Under the pieces are notes generated by a model. That model saw only the letters and a list, made by a program, of their open reading frames with translations. It did not search any database and was not told the origin of the DNA. Shown piece after piece: positions 38,931 to 46,122 of a stretch of DNA of 46,122 nt. Both the position numbers and the translations under genes were made by a program. The number at the start of each line of letters is the position of its first letter. Within the stretch, counting starts at the first letter, position 1. The stretch is from Gordonia amarae NBRC 15530 (GTDB taxonomy: Bacteria; Actinomycetota; Actinomycetes; Mycobacteriales; Mycobacteriaceae): the NCBI RefSeq assembly GCF_000241345.1, contig NZ_BAED01000002.1, positions 1-46,122 on the forward strand, read 5' to 3'.

Positions 38931-40136
38931 CTACCGTATTACTCGAACCGGCACATTACTCCACCCTGCCAGATTCTGCATATTCACTCGCCGACATGCG
39001 TCCCAATCAACTTCGTACCGCGGCATGTAATCGAGGAGTCGCTCCAATGCGATGACACTTTCCATCCGCGCCAGGGCCGCACCAAGGCACGTGTGAATCC
39101 CGACTCCGAACCCCAGATTCTGCGCCCGCACGCGTTCACGGTCTATGTCGAAGACGTCGGGGTCGCACCACACATCGGGATCACGGTTGGCTGCGCCTAT
39201 CAGGACGAACACCGGTTTACCGGCCGGAATCGTCACGCCGTGCAGAGTCACGTCTTTGGTACTGCGCCGTACGTTGTACTGCGTCGGTGGCTCGAAGCGG
39301 AGAACCTCTTCCACTGCTGCGGGTATCTTGCTGCGGTCGGCCTGCAGCTTCTCCCACTGCTCAGGGTGCTGCGCGAACAGCACCGCCATACTCGCCACGA
39401 GGCGGGTGACAGTTACCGCGCCCGCACCACCCAAGACCAGGGCGAACTGAGCAATCTCCGTATTGTCCAGACCGGTCAATTCACCGTTCTCACGCCGCAC
39501 CCGGGCGGACACGAGGTCACTGATCATGTCGTTGCGCGGACACGCTCGTCGCTCCTTCACGACCTGGTAGTAGACGACCACCATCTGCAGCGCGGCCTGT
39601 AGCCCCGCCTCCGAGATCTTCACCTCACCGGGATCACGATGAAGGAACTCATCGAGCCAGAGCCTGATCTGACCTCGGCGCTCTTCCGGAACACCCAGCA
39701 TCGTGGTGATTACCTCGATCGGAAACAGCGCCGAGAAGTCCTGAACGACATCGAAATTCGCGGGGTCGGCGGCACCGAGATGACGATCGATCAAGTCGGT
39801 GACCAACGGCTTCAGTTCACCGATCGCCCGCGGCGTGAATACCTTGTTGACCAAGCCTCGCATGTTTCGATGCTCGGGCGGATCCATGACGATGATCGAT
39901 TTATGCATCGGCGGCTGCCCGGACTGTATCGAACCGAGATCCACACCGTCCGCAGATGAATACGTCTCGAAGTTCTTATGCCCATCGGCGACGTCGGCGT
40001 GTCGACTCAGCGCATAGAAGTCATATTTTTCGCTGTAGTAGACCGGCGCCTCCTCGCGCATCCTTCGATACGTTTCATAAGCACCATTGAAGTAGTCATC
40101 CGAGAACGGGTCGAACTCCAGTTTATCCTTCAGCAT
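38931..40136 (-). CDS. Cytochrome P450 lacking the I-helix acid
   Basis: Bacterial class I type P450 of 401 residues, presumably a tailoring oxidase of the polyketide. Heme loop FGVGIHTCLG with Cys350, K-helix E277-x-x-R280 and the ERR-triad region are intact. In the I helix, where family members read AGxET or AGxDT, the sequence is GGAGAVT: Thr242 is present but the acid is Val241 (codon GTA, one base from GAA). The acid normally helps deliver protons for O2 activation. ATG with GGAGGAAAGG about 8 bases upstream; 45 bases after the LLM gene. No ferredoxin gene is seen. Confidence 0.95.
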   Translation of the reverse strand: MLKDKLEFDPFSDDYFNGAYETYRRMREEAPVYYSEKYDFYALSRHADVADGHKNFETYSSADGVDLGSIQSGQPPMHKSIIVMDPPEHRNMRGLVNKVFTPRAIGELKPLVTDLIDRHLGAADPANFDVVQDFSALFPIEVITTMLGVPEERRGQIRLWLDEFLHRDPGEVKISEAGLQAALQMVVVYYQVVKERRACPRNDMISDLVSARVRRENGELTGLDNTEIAQFALVLGGAGAVTVTRLVASMAVLFAQHPEQWEKLQADRSKIPAAVEEVLRFEPPTQYNVRRSTKDVTLHGVTIPAGKPVFVLIGAANRDPDVWCDPDVFDIDRERVRAQNLGFGVGIHTCLGAALARMESVIALERLLDYMPRYEVDWDACRRVNMQNLAGWSNVPVRVIR

Positions 40137-40181
40137 GAAAGATCCCTTTCCTCCGCGAGTCGCAAGAATTCCGGCTCGGCT

Positions 40182-41339
40182 TCAGGACGTCTCGGCAAAG
40201 TACTTCTGAGTCGCGTGATCGATCGCCTGCTGGTGCTTCTGCGCGAGATCATCGCGCACCGCTGCCGCACGTGCGGCAGCATCCAGGGTGGGCTGTGCCT
40301 GACCCTGGAAGTGCGGAACCACTTCGGCTGCAAATAGTTCGGCCGAACGCTTCGTGGCCGCCGGATTTGCCCATTCATGAGCCATCTGCAGCATGCAGCC
40401 GAAGCCCCCGGATTGATCCCACAACCGCTGAACTTGTTCGCGCGCACGTTCCGGAGTACCTATCACACCGGCACCAAGGTCATTGATGATCGTGATCATC
40501 TCATCGATCTCCTGCCCCGGCATGGTCAGATGGGGGAACGCTGCCACCTTCTGGAAGTACCGGAACCAGGATTCGATGCCGTACCTGACCTCCTCACGAG
40601 CCTGCTTCTCGGTCTCCGCAATGTGGAACGGGCCCGCCAACGCCCAGTTCTTACGGTCGATCTGAGTGTTGAACGCCGCCGCCTGCTCTTCCGCAATGCC
40701 CCAGTGGTAGGAGAGTGCGCTGAAGCTGTCGATCGTCAACGTCGAGCCGATCGAGATGAGTCCGATACCGTGCTTGCCGGCCAACCGGGCGCCGGTGGGC
40801 GAGGAGACCGCCGCGACCGCGAGAGGCATACCGCCGTCGGTGTACGGGGCAAGCTGCAGCCGCGCGTCGACCAGCTCGTGAGTGCGGGTCTTGGCGCTCA
40901 CGGTCTCCCCGTTGAGAAGTCGGACCACGATGTCCAGGTTTGTCTCCAGCAGTTCACGCGTATCCTGCTGCGTCAGACCGATCATTCCGGCGTCAGTCGG
41001 CAACGAGCCCGGCCCGAATCCGCCGATGACCCGTCCGCGGGTCAGGTGATCGAGCAACACCAGTCGGTCGGCCACCCACAGAGGATTGTGGTACGAGAGT
41101 GAGATCACTCCCGTGGCAAACCGGATGTTCTTCGTCCGCTCGGCCGCTGCGGCGATGAACACCTCTGGTGAGCTGAGGATCTCGCTACCCGCCGAATGAT
41201 GCTCGCCGAGCCAGACCTCGTCGTAGCCCAATGCATCGATGTGTTCGATGAAGTCCAGATCACTGTGCAACGCAAGGGTCGGGTTTGTACCTGCCCGGTG
41301 GAACGGTGCGACAAAGTATCCAAAACGGAGACGCGACAT
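40182..41339 (-). CDS. Luciferase-like (LLM) monooxygenase, limonene-monooxygenase/BVMO-like
   Basis: 385-residue flavin-dependent oxidoreductase with TIM-barrel fold. RFGYFVAPFHRAGTNPTLAL at the start, then DEVWLGEHHSAGSEI, TGVISLSYHNPLWVADRL and GRVIGGFGPGSLPTDA; this layout resembles limonene 1,2-monooxygenase-type and FMN-dependent type II Baeyer-Villiger enzymes. Whether it uses FMNH2 or F420 is not certain. The ATG of MSRLRFGYF is chosen because AGAGGA stands 7 bases upstream; the frame is open for 45 more codons. Two palindromes lie in the 138-base gap before it, so it may have a promoter of its own. Confidence 0.9.
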   Translation of the reverse strand: MSRLRFGYFVAPFHRAGTNPTLALHSDLDFIEHIDALGYDEVWLGEHHSAGSEILSSPEVFIAAAAERTKNIRFATGVISLSYHNPLWVADRLVLLDHLTRGRVIGGFGPGSLPTDAGMIGLTQQDTRELLETNLDIVVRLLNGETVSAKTRTHELVDARLQLAPYTDGGMPLAVAAVSSPTGARLAGKHGIGLISIGSTLTIDSFSALSYHWGIAEEQAAAFNTQIDRKNWALAGPFHIAETEKQAREEVRYGIESWFRYFQKVAAFPHLTMPGQEIDEMITIINDLGAGVIGTPERAREQVQRLWDQSGGFGCMLQMAHEWANPAATKRSAELFAAEVVPHFQGQAQPTLDAAARAAAVRDDLAQKHQQAIDHATQKYFAETS

Positions 41340-41361
41340 AGTTTTTCCTCTTGTTGTAGGT

Positions 41362-41453
41362 TGTGTTCTTTTGACACATCGGATGATGTTCAGCCACTGA
41401 CCGACGGTTGGCTCAGCTCTCGACCGACCTGGCCAGGCGGATTCAGTGAATCC
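41362..41453. promoter_or_regulatory. Two palindromes upstream of the LLM monooxygenase gene
   Basis: TGTGT-N7-ACACA (41362-41378) and GGATTCA-G-TGAATCC (41439-41453), both with perfect arms, in the largest gap inside the island operon. The 15-base one is a good operator candidate; no island regulator gene is in the window. Confidence 0.45.
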
Positions 41454-41477
41454 AGATAACCTGCACTCATTCACTTC

Positions 41478-42383
41478 TCAGGTCGACGGGACGTTGATCG
41501 TCTGCGCATGATCGCCGTTCATCGGTGCCATCACCTCGTCCCGGTAGCGACGCATTCCCGCCTCAAGGTCGGTGAAGAACATTCCGGCGGGCACCAGGAT
41601 CCGGTCAACCCCAAGTTCTCGGTAGCCTTCCAGCTCTGCGGCCGCGTTCTTTCCGATGAGCGTGGAGGTCACCGTCACCTCGATGTCATCCATGTCGCGG
41701 TCCGAGACCGCCGCAGCGTTCCGGGTTTCCGCCAGAAGCCGCCGTAGCGTACCGGCATCTCGCGTCATCGGCAGGTAACCGTCACCCAGCCTCCCGGCTC
41801 GACGCGCGGCCGCGACCGAATCACCGCCGATGTGAATCGGAACGGAGTTCTGATGGGGTGCAGGTCGCATAATGCAGTCGTCGAAATCGATGTGGCGACC
41901 GTGATAGGTCGCCGCGTTCCCCGACCATAGAGCACGCATCACGCCGATGTACTCGTCGGTGCGGGGCCCCCGCCCGTCGAACGGCACACCGAGAGCCTCG
42001 AACTCCTCACGCATCCAACCCAACCCGATCCCCAAATCCACACGGCCACCGCTCAAGTGGTCGAGTGTAGCGACCTGTTTCGCCAGCACAACAGGATTCA
42101 TCAACGGCGCGATGACGGCGCCCGTGGCGAGGCGAATCCGGTCGGTCACCGCAGCCACATAGCCAAGCCAGATAAGCGGGTCTGGAATCGGCATCTCGTC
42201 CCCGCCCGGCATGCGTCCGTTCGCCGTATACGGACATGGTGACGAGTAGCCCGAAGGGATCACGACATGCTGACTGGCCCAAAGAGACTCGAACCCCAGA
42301 TCCTCGGCAGCCTTCGCGAGTCCCAGAGCGGACTCCGGGTCGCCCATCTGTCCGGTGTTCGCGAACAGAATTCCAAACTTCAT
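41478..42383 (-). CDS. LLM oxidoreductase, probable F420-dependent (TIGR03619-like)
   Basis: 301 residues with MKFGILFANTGQ at the start, LGFESLWASQHVVIPSGY, the DPLIWLGYVAAVTDRI stretch, LATGAVIAPLMNPVVLAKQV, LDHLSGGRVDLGIGLGWMRE and a PIHIGGDS segment, the hallmarks of the F420-dependent LLM subgroup frequent in Mycobacteriales. It would reduce or oxidise a polyketide intermediate with F420H2/F420. The ATG is chosen because AGGGGA is 4 bases upstream; the in-frame codons before it lack a site. 69 bases after the PKS stop, probably the same mRNA. Confidence 0.88.
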   Translation of the reverse strand: MKFGILFANTGQMGDPESALGLAKAAEDLGFESLWASQHVVIPSGYSSPCPYTANGRMPGGDEMPIPDPLIWLGYVAAVTDRIRLATGAVIAPLMNPVVLAKQVATLDHLSGGRVDLGIGLGWMREEFEALGVPFDGRGPRTDEYIGVMRALWSGNAATYHGRHIDFDDCIMRPAPHQNSVPIHIGGDSVAAARRAGRLGDGYLPMTRDAGTLRRLLAETRNAAAVSDRDMDDIEVTVTSTLIGKNAAAELEGYRELGVDRILVPAGMFFTDLEAGMRRYRDEVMAPMNGDHAQTINVPST

Positions 42384-42452
42384 GATTCCCCTGCCGTCAT
42401 ATACCTTGGTCGCCATCGACTGAGTTCGCCTGAAACTCGCTGTCGCAACTGC

Positions 42453-45400
42453 TCATCGGTCGCTCCCGGCGCGCTCCGCCATGCCGGATCCGACCGGTGG
42501 GAGATCTGACAAGATCACGTGCGCGTTTGTCCCGCTCAATCCGAATGACGACACTCCGGCTCGGCGTGGACCTGTCGCGTCGGACCATACCTGTGCCTGG
42601 GTCAGCAGACTCACCGCACCGGTCTCCCAGTCCACGTGTCTGCTAGGGCGGTCGACATGCAGGGTCGCCGGCAGCACGCCGTGGCGCATAGCCTCGAGCA
42701 TTTTGATGACGCCGGCCACACCCGACGCCGCCTGGGTGTGTCCGATGTTCGACTTCACCGATCCCAACCGCAATGGGCGGTCCGCCGGGCGGCCCTGACC
42801 GTAAGTGGCTAGCAACGCCTGCGCCTCAACCGGATCTCCCAATGTCGTGCCGGTGCCATGGGCCTCGACGACATCGACGTCTTTCGGTTCGAGTCCCGCA
42901 TCAGCCAGCGCGGCACGGATGACATTCTGCTGCGCCGGACCGTTCGGTGCCGTGATGCCGTTGCTCGCGCCATCTTGATTGACCGCCGAACCGGCGACCA
43001 TTGCGAGGACCGGATGGCCGAGTCGGACCGCGTCCGAAAGCCTCTCCAGCACAATAACACCGACTCCTTCAGAGAATCCGGTACCGTCCGCGGCATCAGC
43101 GAAGGCCTTGCATCGACCGTCAACGGAGAGCCCTCGTTTTCGTGCGAAACCGATGAACAATCCGGGCGTGGCCATGATCGTCGCTCCACATGCCAAAGCC
43201 ATCGAACATTCCCCCGAACGCAACGACTGCACCGCCAGATGCATTGCCACCAGCGATGACGAGCACGCGGTATCAATCGTCAACGCCGGACCCGACAAGC
43301 CTAGCGAATAGGCTATCCGCCCGGAGCCAAGGCTCAAGGTCGTGCTCTCACCCAGGTATGCCTCGGCTTCCGGTGGCGCATCATTGATCATCCGGGCTGC
43401 GTAATCCGCATAGGTGATGCCCGCGTATACGCCGGTATCACTCCCCTGCAGCGACGACGGATCGATACCCGCACGTTCCAACGCCTCCCACGTCACCTCG
43501 AGCAACATCCGTTGCTGAGGATCCATCGCCAACGCCTCGCGGGGACTGATTCGGAAGAAGTCGGCGTCGAAATCGGCTACTCCGGTGAGGAATCCGCCCG
43601 CACGGGCATACGTGGTCCCGGCATGGTCGGGATCCGGATGAAATAGATCCGACAGATTCCACCCACGATCCTCCGGAAAGTCGCCAAGGACATCGAGCCC
43701 ACCGTCGACGACGTCCCATAGCGCGTCCGGGGAATCAATACCACCTGGGTACCGACAACTCGCACCGACGATGACCACCGGATCATCGTCGCTGCGGACG
43801 GCCGTGGCCGCCCCATTCGTAGCGGCCGCGGCCGACGAGGGCATGGCTGCTGCCGCCATGTGACGAGCGAGCTGCCGAGGTGTCGGATGATCGAAGACCG
43901 CCGTCACGGACACACGCAGATCCATCGCACGCTGTAGTCGATTACGAAACTCCACCGCGCTCAGGGAATCGAATCCGAGGTCGGTGAAGGCGAGATCCAC
44001 TCCGATCCTGTCCGATCCCACCCCCAGCACGGCACAGGCATGCTCGACGATGACATCGAGCATGTGCTGTTCCCACTCGGCTGCGGTGCGTTCGACGTCC
44101 CGCGTTGCCGGTGCCGCGACCTCTCGGCGCCGCTCCGTCCGCAGTGATATCCCCAGGTCTCGCGCGATCGCGGGCACCATGCCGGTGGTAGCGAGCCCGG
44201 CCACATCGATCTGAGCCGGCACCACGAGCGAGCTCGCGGTCGGCAGCACCAGGTCGAACAGGCGCATGCCGTCGTCACCCGCCAACGGCACCATGCCATT
44301 TCGACTCAGGCGAATGATGTCACGGTCAGCAAGGTGCCCGGTCATCCCACTGGGCTGTGCCCATTGACCCCACGCCATCGACACCGCAGGCAATCCTTCG
44401 AATCGCCGACGCTGCGCAAGCGCATCCAGGAACACATTTGCCGCCGCATAGTTCGCCTGGCCGTACGAGCCGACTACACCCGCGATCGACGAGAACAGCA
44501 CAAATGCCGCGAGATCGCTTGAGCGCGTCAGCTCGTGCAGATTCCATGCAGCGTCGACCTTCGCCCGCATGACATTGTCCAGCGATTCCTCGGTCACCTC
44601 ACCGAATACCGCGTCGTCGAGGACTCCGGCCGCGTGAACCACGGCGGTCAACGGGTGTGCCGGAGAGATCCGGGCGAGTTCGTGTGTCAGCGCGTCACGA
44701 TCCGCTGCATCGCACGCGGCGACGGTGACGGTGGCGCCCAGCGCATCCAGCTCTGCGGCGACTTCTGGAGCCGGCGCTTGCCCCCGGCGCCCGATGAGGA
44801 GGAGGTTCCGGACACCGACGTCGACCACCAGGTGCCGGGCCAACAGTGTCCCGATCATGCCGGTTCCACCGGTGATCAGCACGGTTCCCGCCAGGTCGAT
44901 GGCACGCGGAACGGTGAGCACGAGCTTACCGACATGCCTCGCCTGTGCCATGAACCGATATGCCTCGGGTGCCGCGCGCATGTCCCAGGCGTGAACTGGA
45001 AGCGGACGCACCGCACCCGAGTCGAACAGTTCGACGATCGCATGGAGCATCTGTCGCAATCGGTCCTGGCCAACCGTCGTCAGGTCGAACGATCGGTAGC
45101 GGACGCCCGGATGGTCAACTGCTACCTGTGCCTCATCACGCAGGTCCGCCTTGCCCATCTCGATGAATATGCCGCCAGGCGCGGTCACCCGGAGGGATGC
45201 ATCCACCAGGTCCCCGGTGAGGGAGTTGACCACCACGTCGGCTCCGGTGGCACCGAACTGTTTTCGGCATCGGTGTTCGAAGTCGGCCGTTCGTGACGAC
45301 CCGATATGCGTGTCATCGAAGCCCAGTTCCCGTAGGTTCTCCCATTTGGCGGGACTTGCGGTGGCAAAGACCTCCAGACCCCAATGACGGGCCAGCGCGA

Positions 45401-46122
45401 CCGCCGCCATACCGACGCCACCGGTCGCCGCATGCACGAGAACTCGCATGCCTGTCCGCACCTGCGCAACGTCGACCAATGCGTAGTACGCCGTGAGGAA
45501 TGCCGCAGGAATGGCTGCGGCCTGCGCGAAGGTCAACCCGTCTGGAATCGGTGCGAGCGTACGGTGATCGGTCACGATGACCGGTCCGGCACCGGCGAAC
45601 AGACCCATCACCCGGTCACCCGGTACGAGGTCGTCGACATCCGCGCCCACCTCGAGCACGACACCCGCGCCTTCGGCACCCACCGCCGCCTGTCCGTCGG
45701 GGTAGGTACCCAGCGCTATCAGCACATCCCGGAAGTTCACGCCGGTGGCGCGCACACCCAACCGGACCTCACGCGGACCGAGTTCCTCGCTTCCGTTCGA
45801 GGTCGCCCGCAAGGACAGCCCTGTCGCATCCAGCGTCCCTGTGCCAAGACTCGTGAGACTCCAGTTGGTTCCGGCGGCGGGAAGGTCAAGACATGATGCA
45901 CCTTGTCCGCGCACGAGCCGTGGCACGACGACAAAGTCGTCACGCAGGGCCAACTGCGGCTCGCCGGCCATCTGTGCCGCAGAGACAGCCACGTCGACCT
46001 GTCCCCAATCAGCGACGTCCACCAGCACTATCCGATCGGGGTTCTCCATCTGCGCAGTCCGCAACAAACCCCAGACCGGTGCGTCATACAGATCGACGAC
46101 ATCCTCGTCACGGGTCGCCACC
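42453..46122 (-). CDS. Modular type I polyketide synthase (N-terminus outside window), KRs-ER-KR-ACP-KS
   Basis: Open to the window edge; 1222+ residues visible. Order: end of the structural KR subdomain (1-70), enoylreductase (about 75-400; [24 protein letters not shown]), ketoreductase (about 405-660; [12 protein letters not shown] motif of B-type KRs in [15 protein letters not shown] and [10 protein letters not shown]), carrier domain with Ser719 in DLGFDSLSA, and a ketosynthase (about 775-1205) with Cys953 in DTACSSSL and both His in [10 protein letters not shown] and [11 protein letters not shown]. The module visible is therefore fully reducing. The protein stops 18 residues after GTNAHVIL, with no AT, KS-AT linker or ACP after the KS. 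Product unknown. Confidence 0.95.
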   Translation of the reverse strand, partial: VATRDEDVVDLYDAPVWGLLRTAQMENPDRIVLVDVADWGQVDVAVSAAQMAGEPQLALRDDFVVVPRLVRGQGASCLDLPAAGTNWSLTSLGTGTLDATGLSLRATSNGSEELGPREVRLGVRATGVNFRDVLIALGTYPDGQAAVGAEGAGVVLEVGADVDDLVPGDRVMGLFAGAGPVIVTDHRTLAPIPDGLTFAQAAAIPAAFLTAYYALVDVAQVRTGMRVLVHAATGGVGMAAVALARHWGLEVFATASPAKWENLRELGFDDTHIGSSRTADFEHRCRKQFGATGADVVVNSLTGDLVDASLRVTAPGGIFIEMGKADLRDEAQVAVDHPGVRYRSFDLTTVGQDRLRQMLHAIVELFDSGAVRPLPVHAWDMRAAPEAYRFMAQARHVGKLVLTVPRAIDLAGTVLITGGTGMIGTLLARHLVVDVGVRNLLLIGRRGQAPAPEVAAELDALGATVTVAACDAADRDALTHELARISPAHPLTAVVHAAGVLDDAVFGEVTEESLDNVMRAKVDAAWNLHELTRSSDLAAFVLFSSIAGVVGSYGQANYAAANVFLDALAQRRRFEGLPAVSMAWGQWAQPSGMTGHLADRDIIRLSRNGMVPLAGDDGMRLFDLVLPTASSLVVPAQIDVAGLATTGMVPAIARDLGISLRTERRREVAAPATRDVERTAAEWEQHMLDVIVEHACAVLGVGSDRIGVDLAFTDLGFDSLSAVEFRNRLQRAMDLRVSVTAVFDHPTPRQLARHMAAAAMPSSAAAATNGAATAVRSDDDPVVIVGASCRYPGGIDSPDALWDVVDGGLDVLGDFPEDRGWNLSDLFHPDPDHAGTTYARAGGFLTGVADFDADFFRISPREALAMDPQQRMLLEVTWEALERAGIDPSSLQGSDTGVYAGITYADYAARMINDAPPEAEAYLGESTTLSLGSGRIAYSLGLSGPALTIDTACSSSLVAMHLAVQSLRSGECSMALACGATIMATPGLFIGFARKRGLSVDGRCKAFADAADGTGFSEGVGVIVLERLSDAVRLGHPVLAMVAGSAVNQDGASNGITAPNGPAQQNVIRAALADAGLEPKDVDVVEAHGTGTTLGDPVEAQALLATYGQGRPADRPLRLGSVKSNIGHTQAASGVAGVIKMLEAMRHGVLPATLHVDRPSRHVDWETGAVSLLTQAQVWSDATGPRRAGVSSFGLSGTNAHVILSDLPPVGSGMAERAGSDR

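Larger units (their letters stand above)
38047..46122. mobile_element. Probable tRNA-Thr-integrated genomic island (left end; continues past window)
   Basis: Begins at the tRNA 3' end with an integrase remnant reading toward the tRNA, then a one-strand set of secondary-metabolism genes. Sequence is visibly less GC-rich than the core (line 38881-38940 is 50% GC by hand count). The right boundary, a second copy of the tRNA 3' end and any intact integrase would lie outside the window. Confidence 0.65.

Overview
The window looks like chromosome of a high-GC mycolic-acid actinobacterium. The glnH-pknG pair converging on ackA-pta-fgd is the arrangement known from Mycobacterium and its relatives. 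It carries a coenzyme F420 enzyme (FGD), a rhamnose pathway, a DUF6541 wall-type membrane protein, an EccA-type ATPase and an AlkB-rubredoxin fusion. A Gordonia- or Williamsia-like organism fits best, but the genus is inference.

Layout. 1-3.7 kb: end of glnH, then pknG, whose N-terminal tail is unusually long and repetitive. 3.7-8.4 kb, minus strand: fgd, pta, ackA (acetate/acetyl-phosphate and F420 reduction). 8.7-10.5 kb: tag and a PucR-type regulator. 10.6-15.2 kb, minus strand: alpha/beta hydrolase, DUF202 protein, acyl-CoA dehydrogenase, small membrane protein and the AlkB-rubredoxin fusion, a plausible alkane/fatty-acid oxidation group. 15.4-23.6 kb: a Pls/PosA-type membrane NRPS, an orphan EccA-like AAA+ ATPase, a DoxX protein and an M1 metallopeptidase. 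23.7-34 kb: a surface-polysaccharide region (flippase, two family-2 glycosyltransferases, DUF2304 protein, rmlC, rmlA, rmlB, galE, DUF6541 protein) with one alpha/beta hydrolase. 34-37.9 kb: MFS transporter with its GntR regulator, malic enzyme, pterin carbinolamine dehydratase. 37.97 kb: tRNA-Thr(CGT).

Directly after the tRNA 3' end lies the C-terminal remnant of a tyrosine recombinase. From there to the window end composition changes (more A/T-rich) and all genes run on the minus strand: modular type I PKS (partial), two luciferase-like (LLM) oxidoreductases, a cytochrome P450 and a SnoaL-like protein. I read this as a tRNA-Thr-integrated genomic island carrying a polyketide cluster, and it is the most promising candidate for something undescribed. 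The visible PKS ends straight after an intact KS domain, and the P450 lacks the usual acidic I-helix residue. The core chromosome supplies FGD, which makes reduced F420, a possible cosubstrate for one or both LLM enzymes.

Across the core, a family of about 110-130 bp imperfect palindromes and fragments of it sits between genes (7.1-7.4, 23.6 and 27.1 kb; fragments at 3.67 and 31.9 kb). A separate array of five 27-bp tandem repeats precedes the M1 peptidase gene. No rRNA, intact insertion sequence or CRISPR array was seen.
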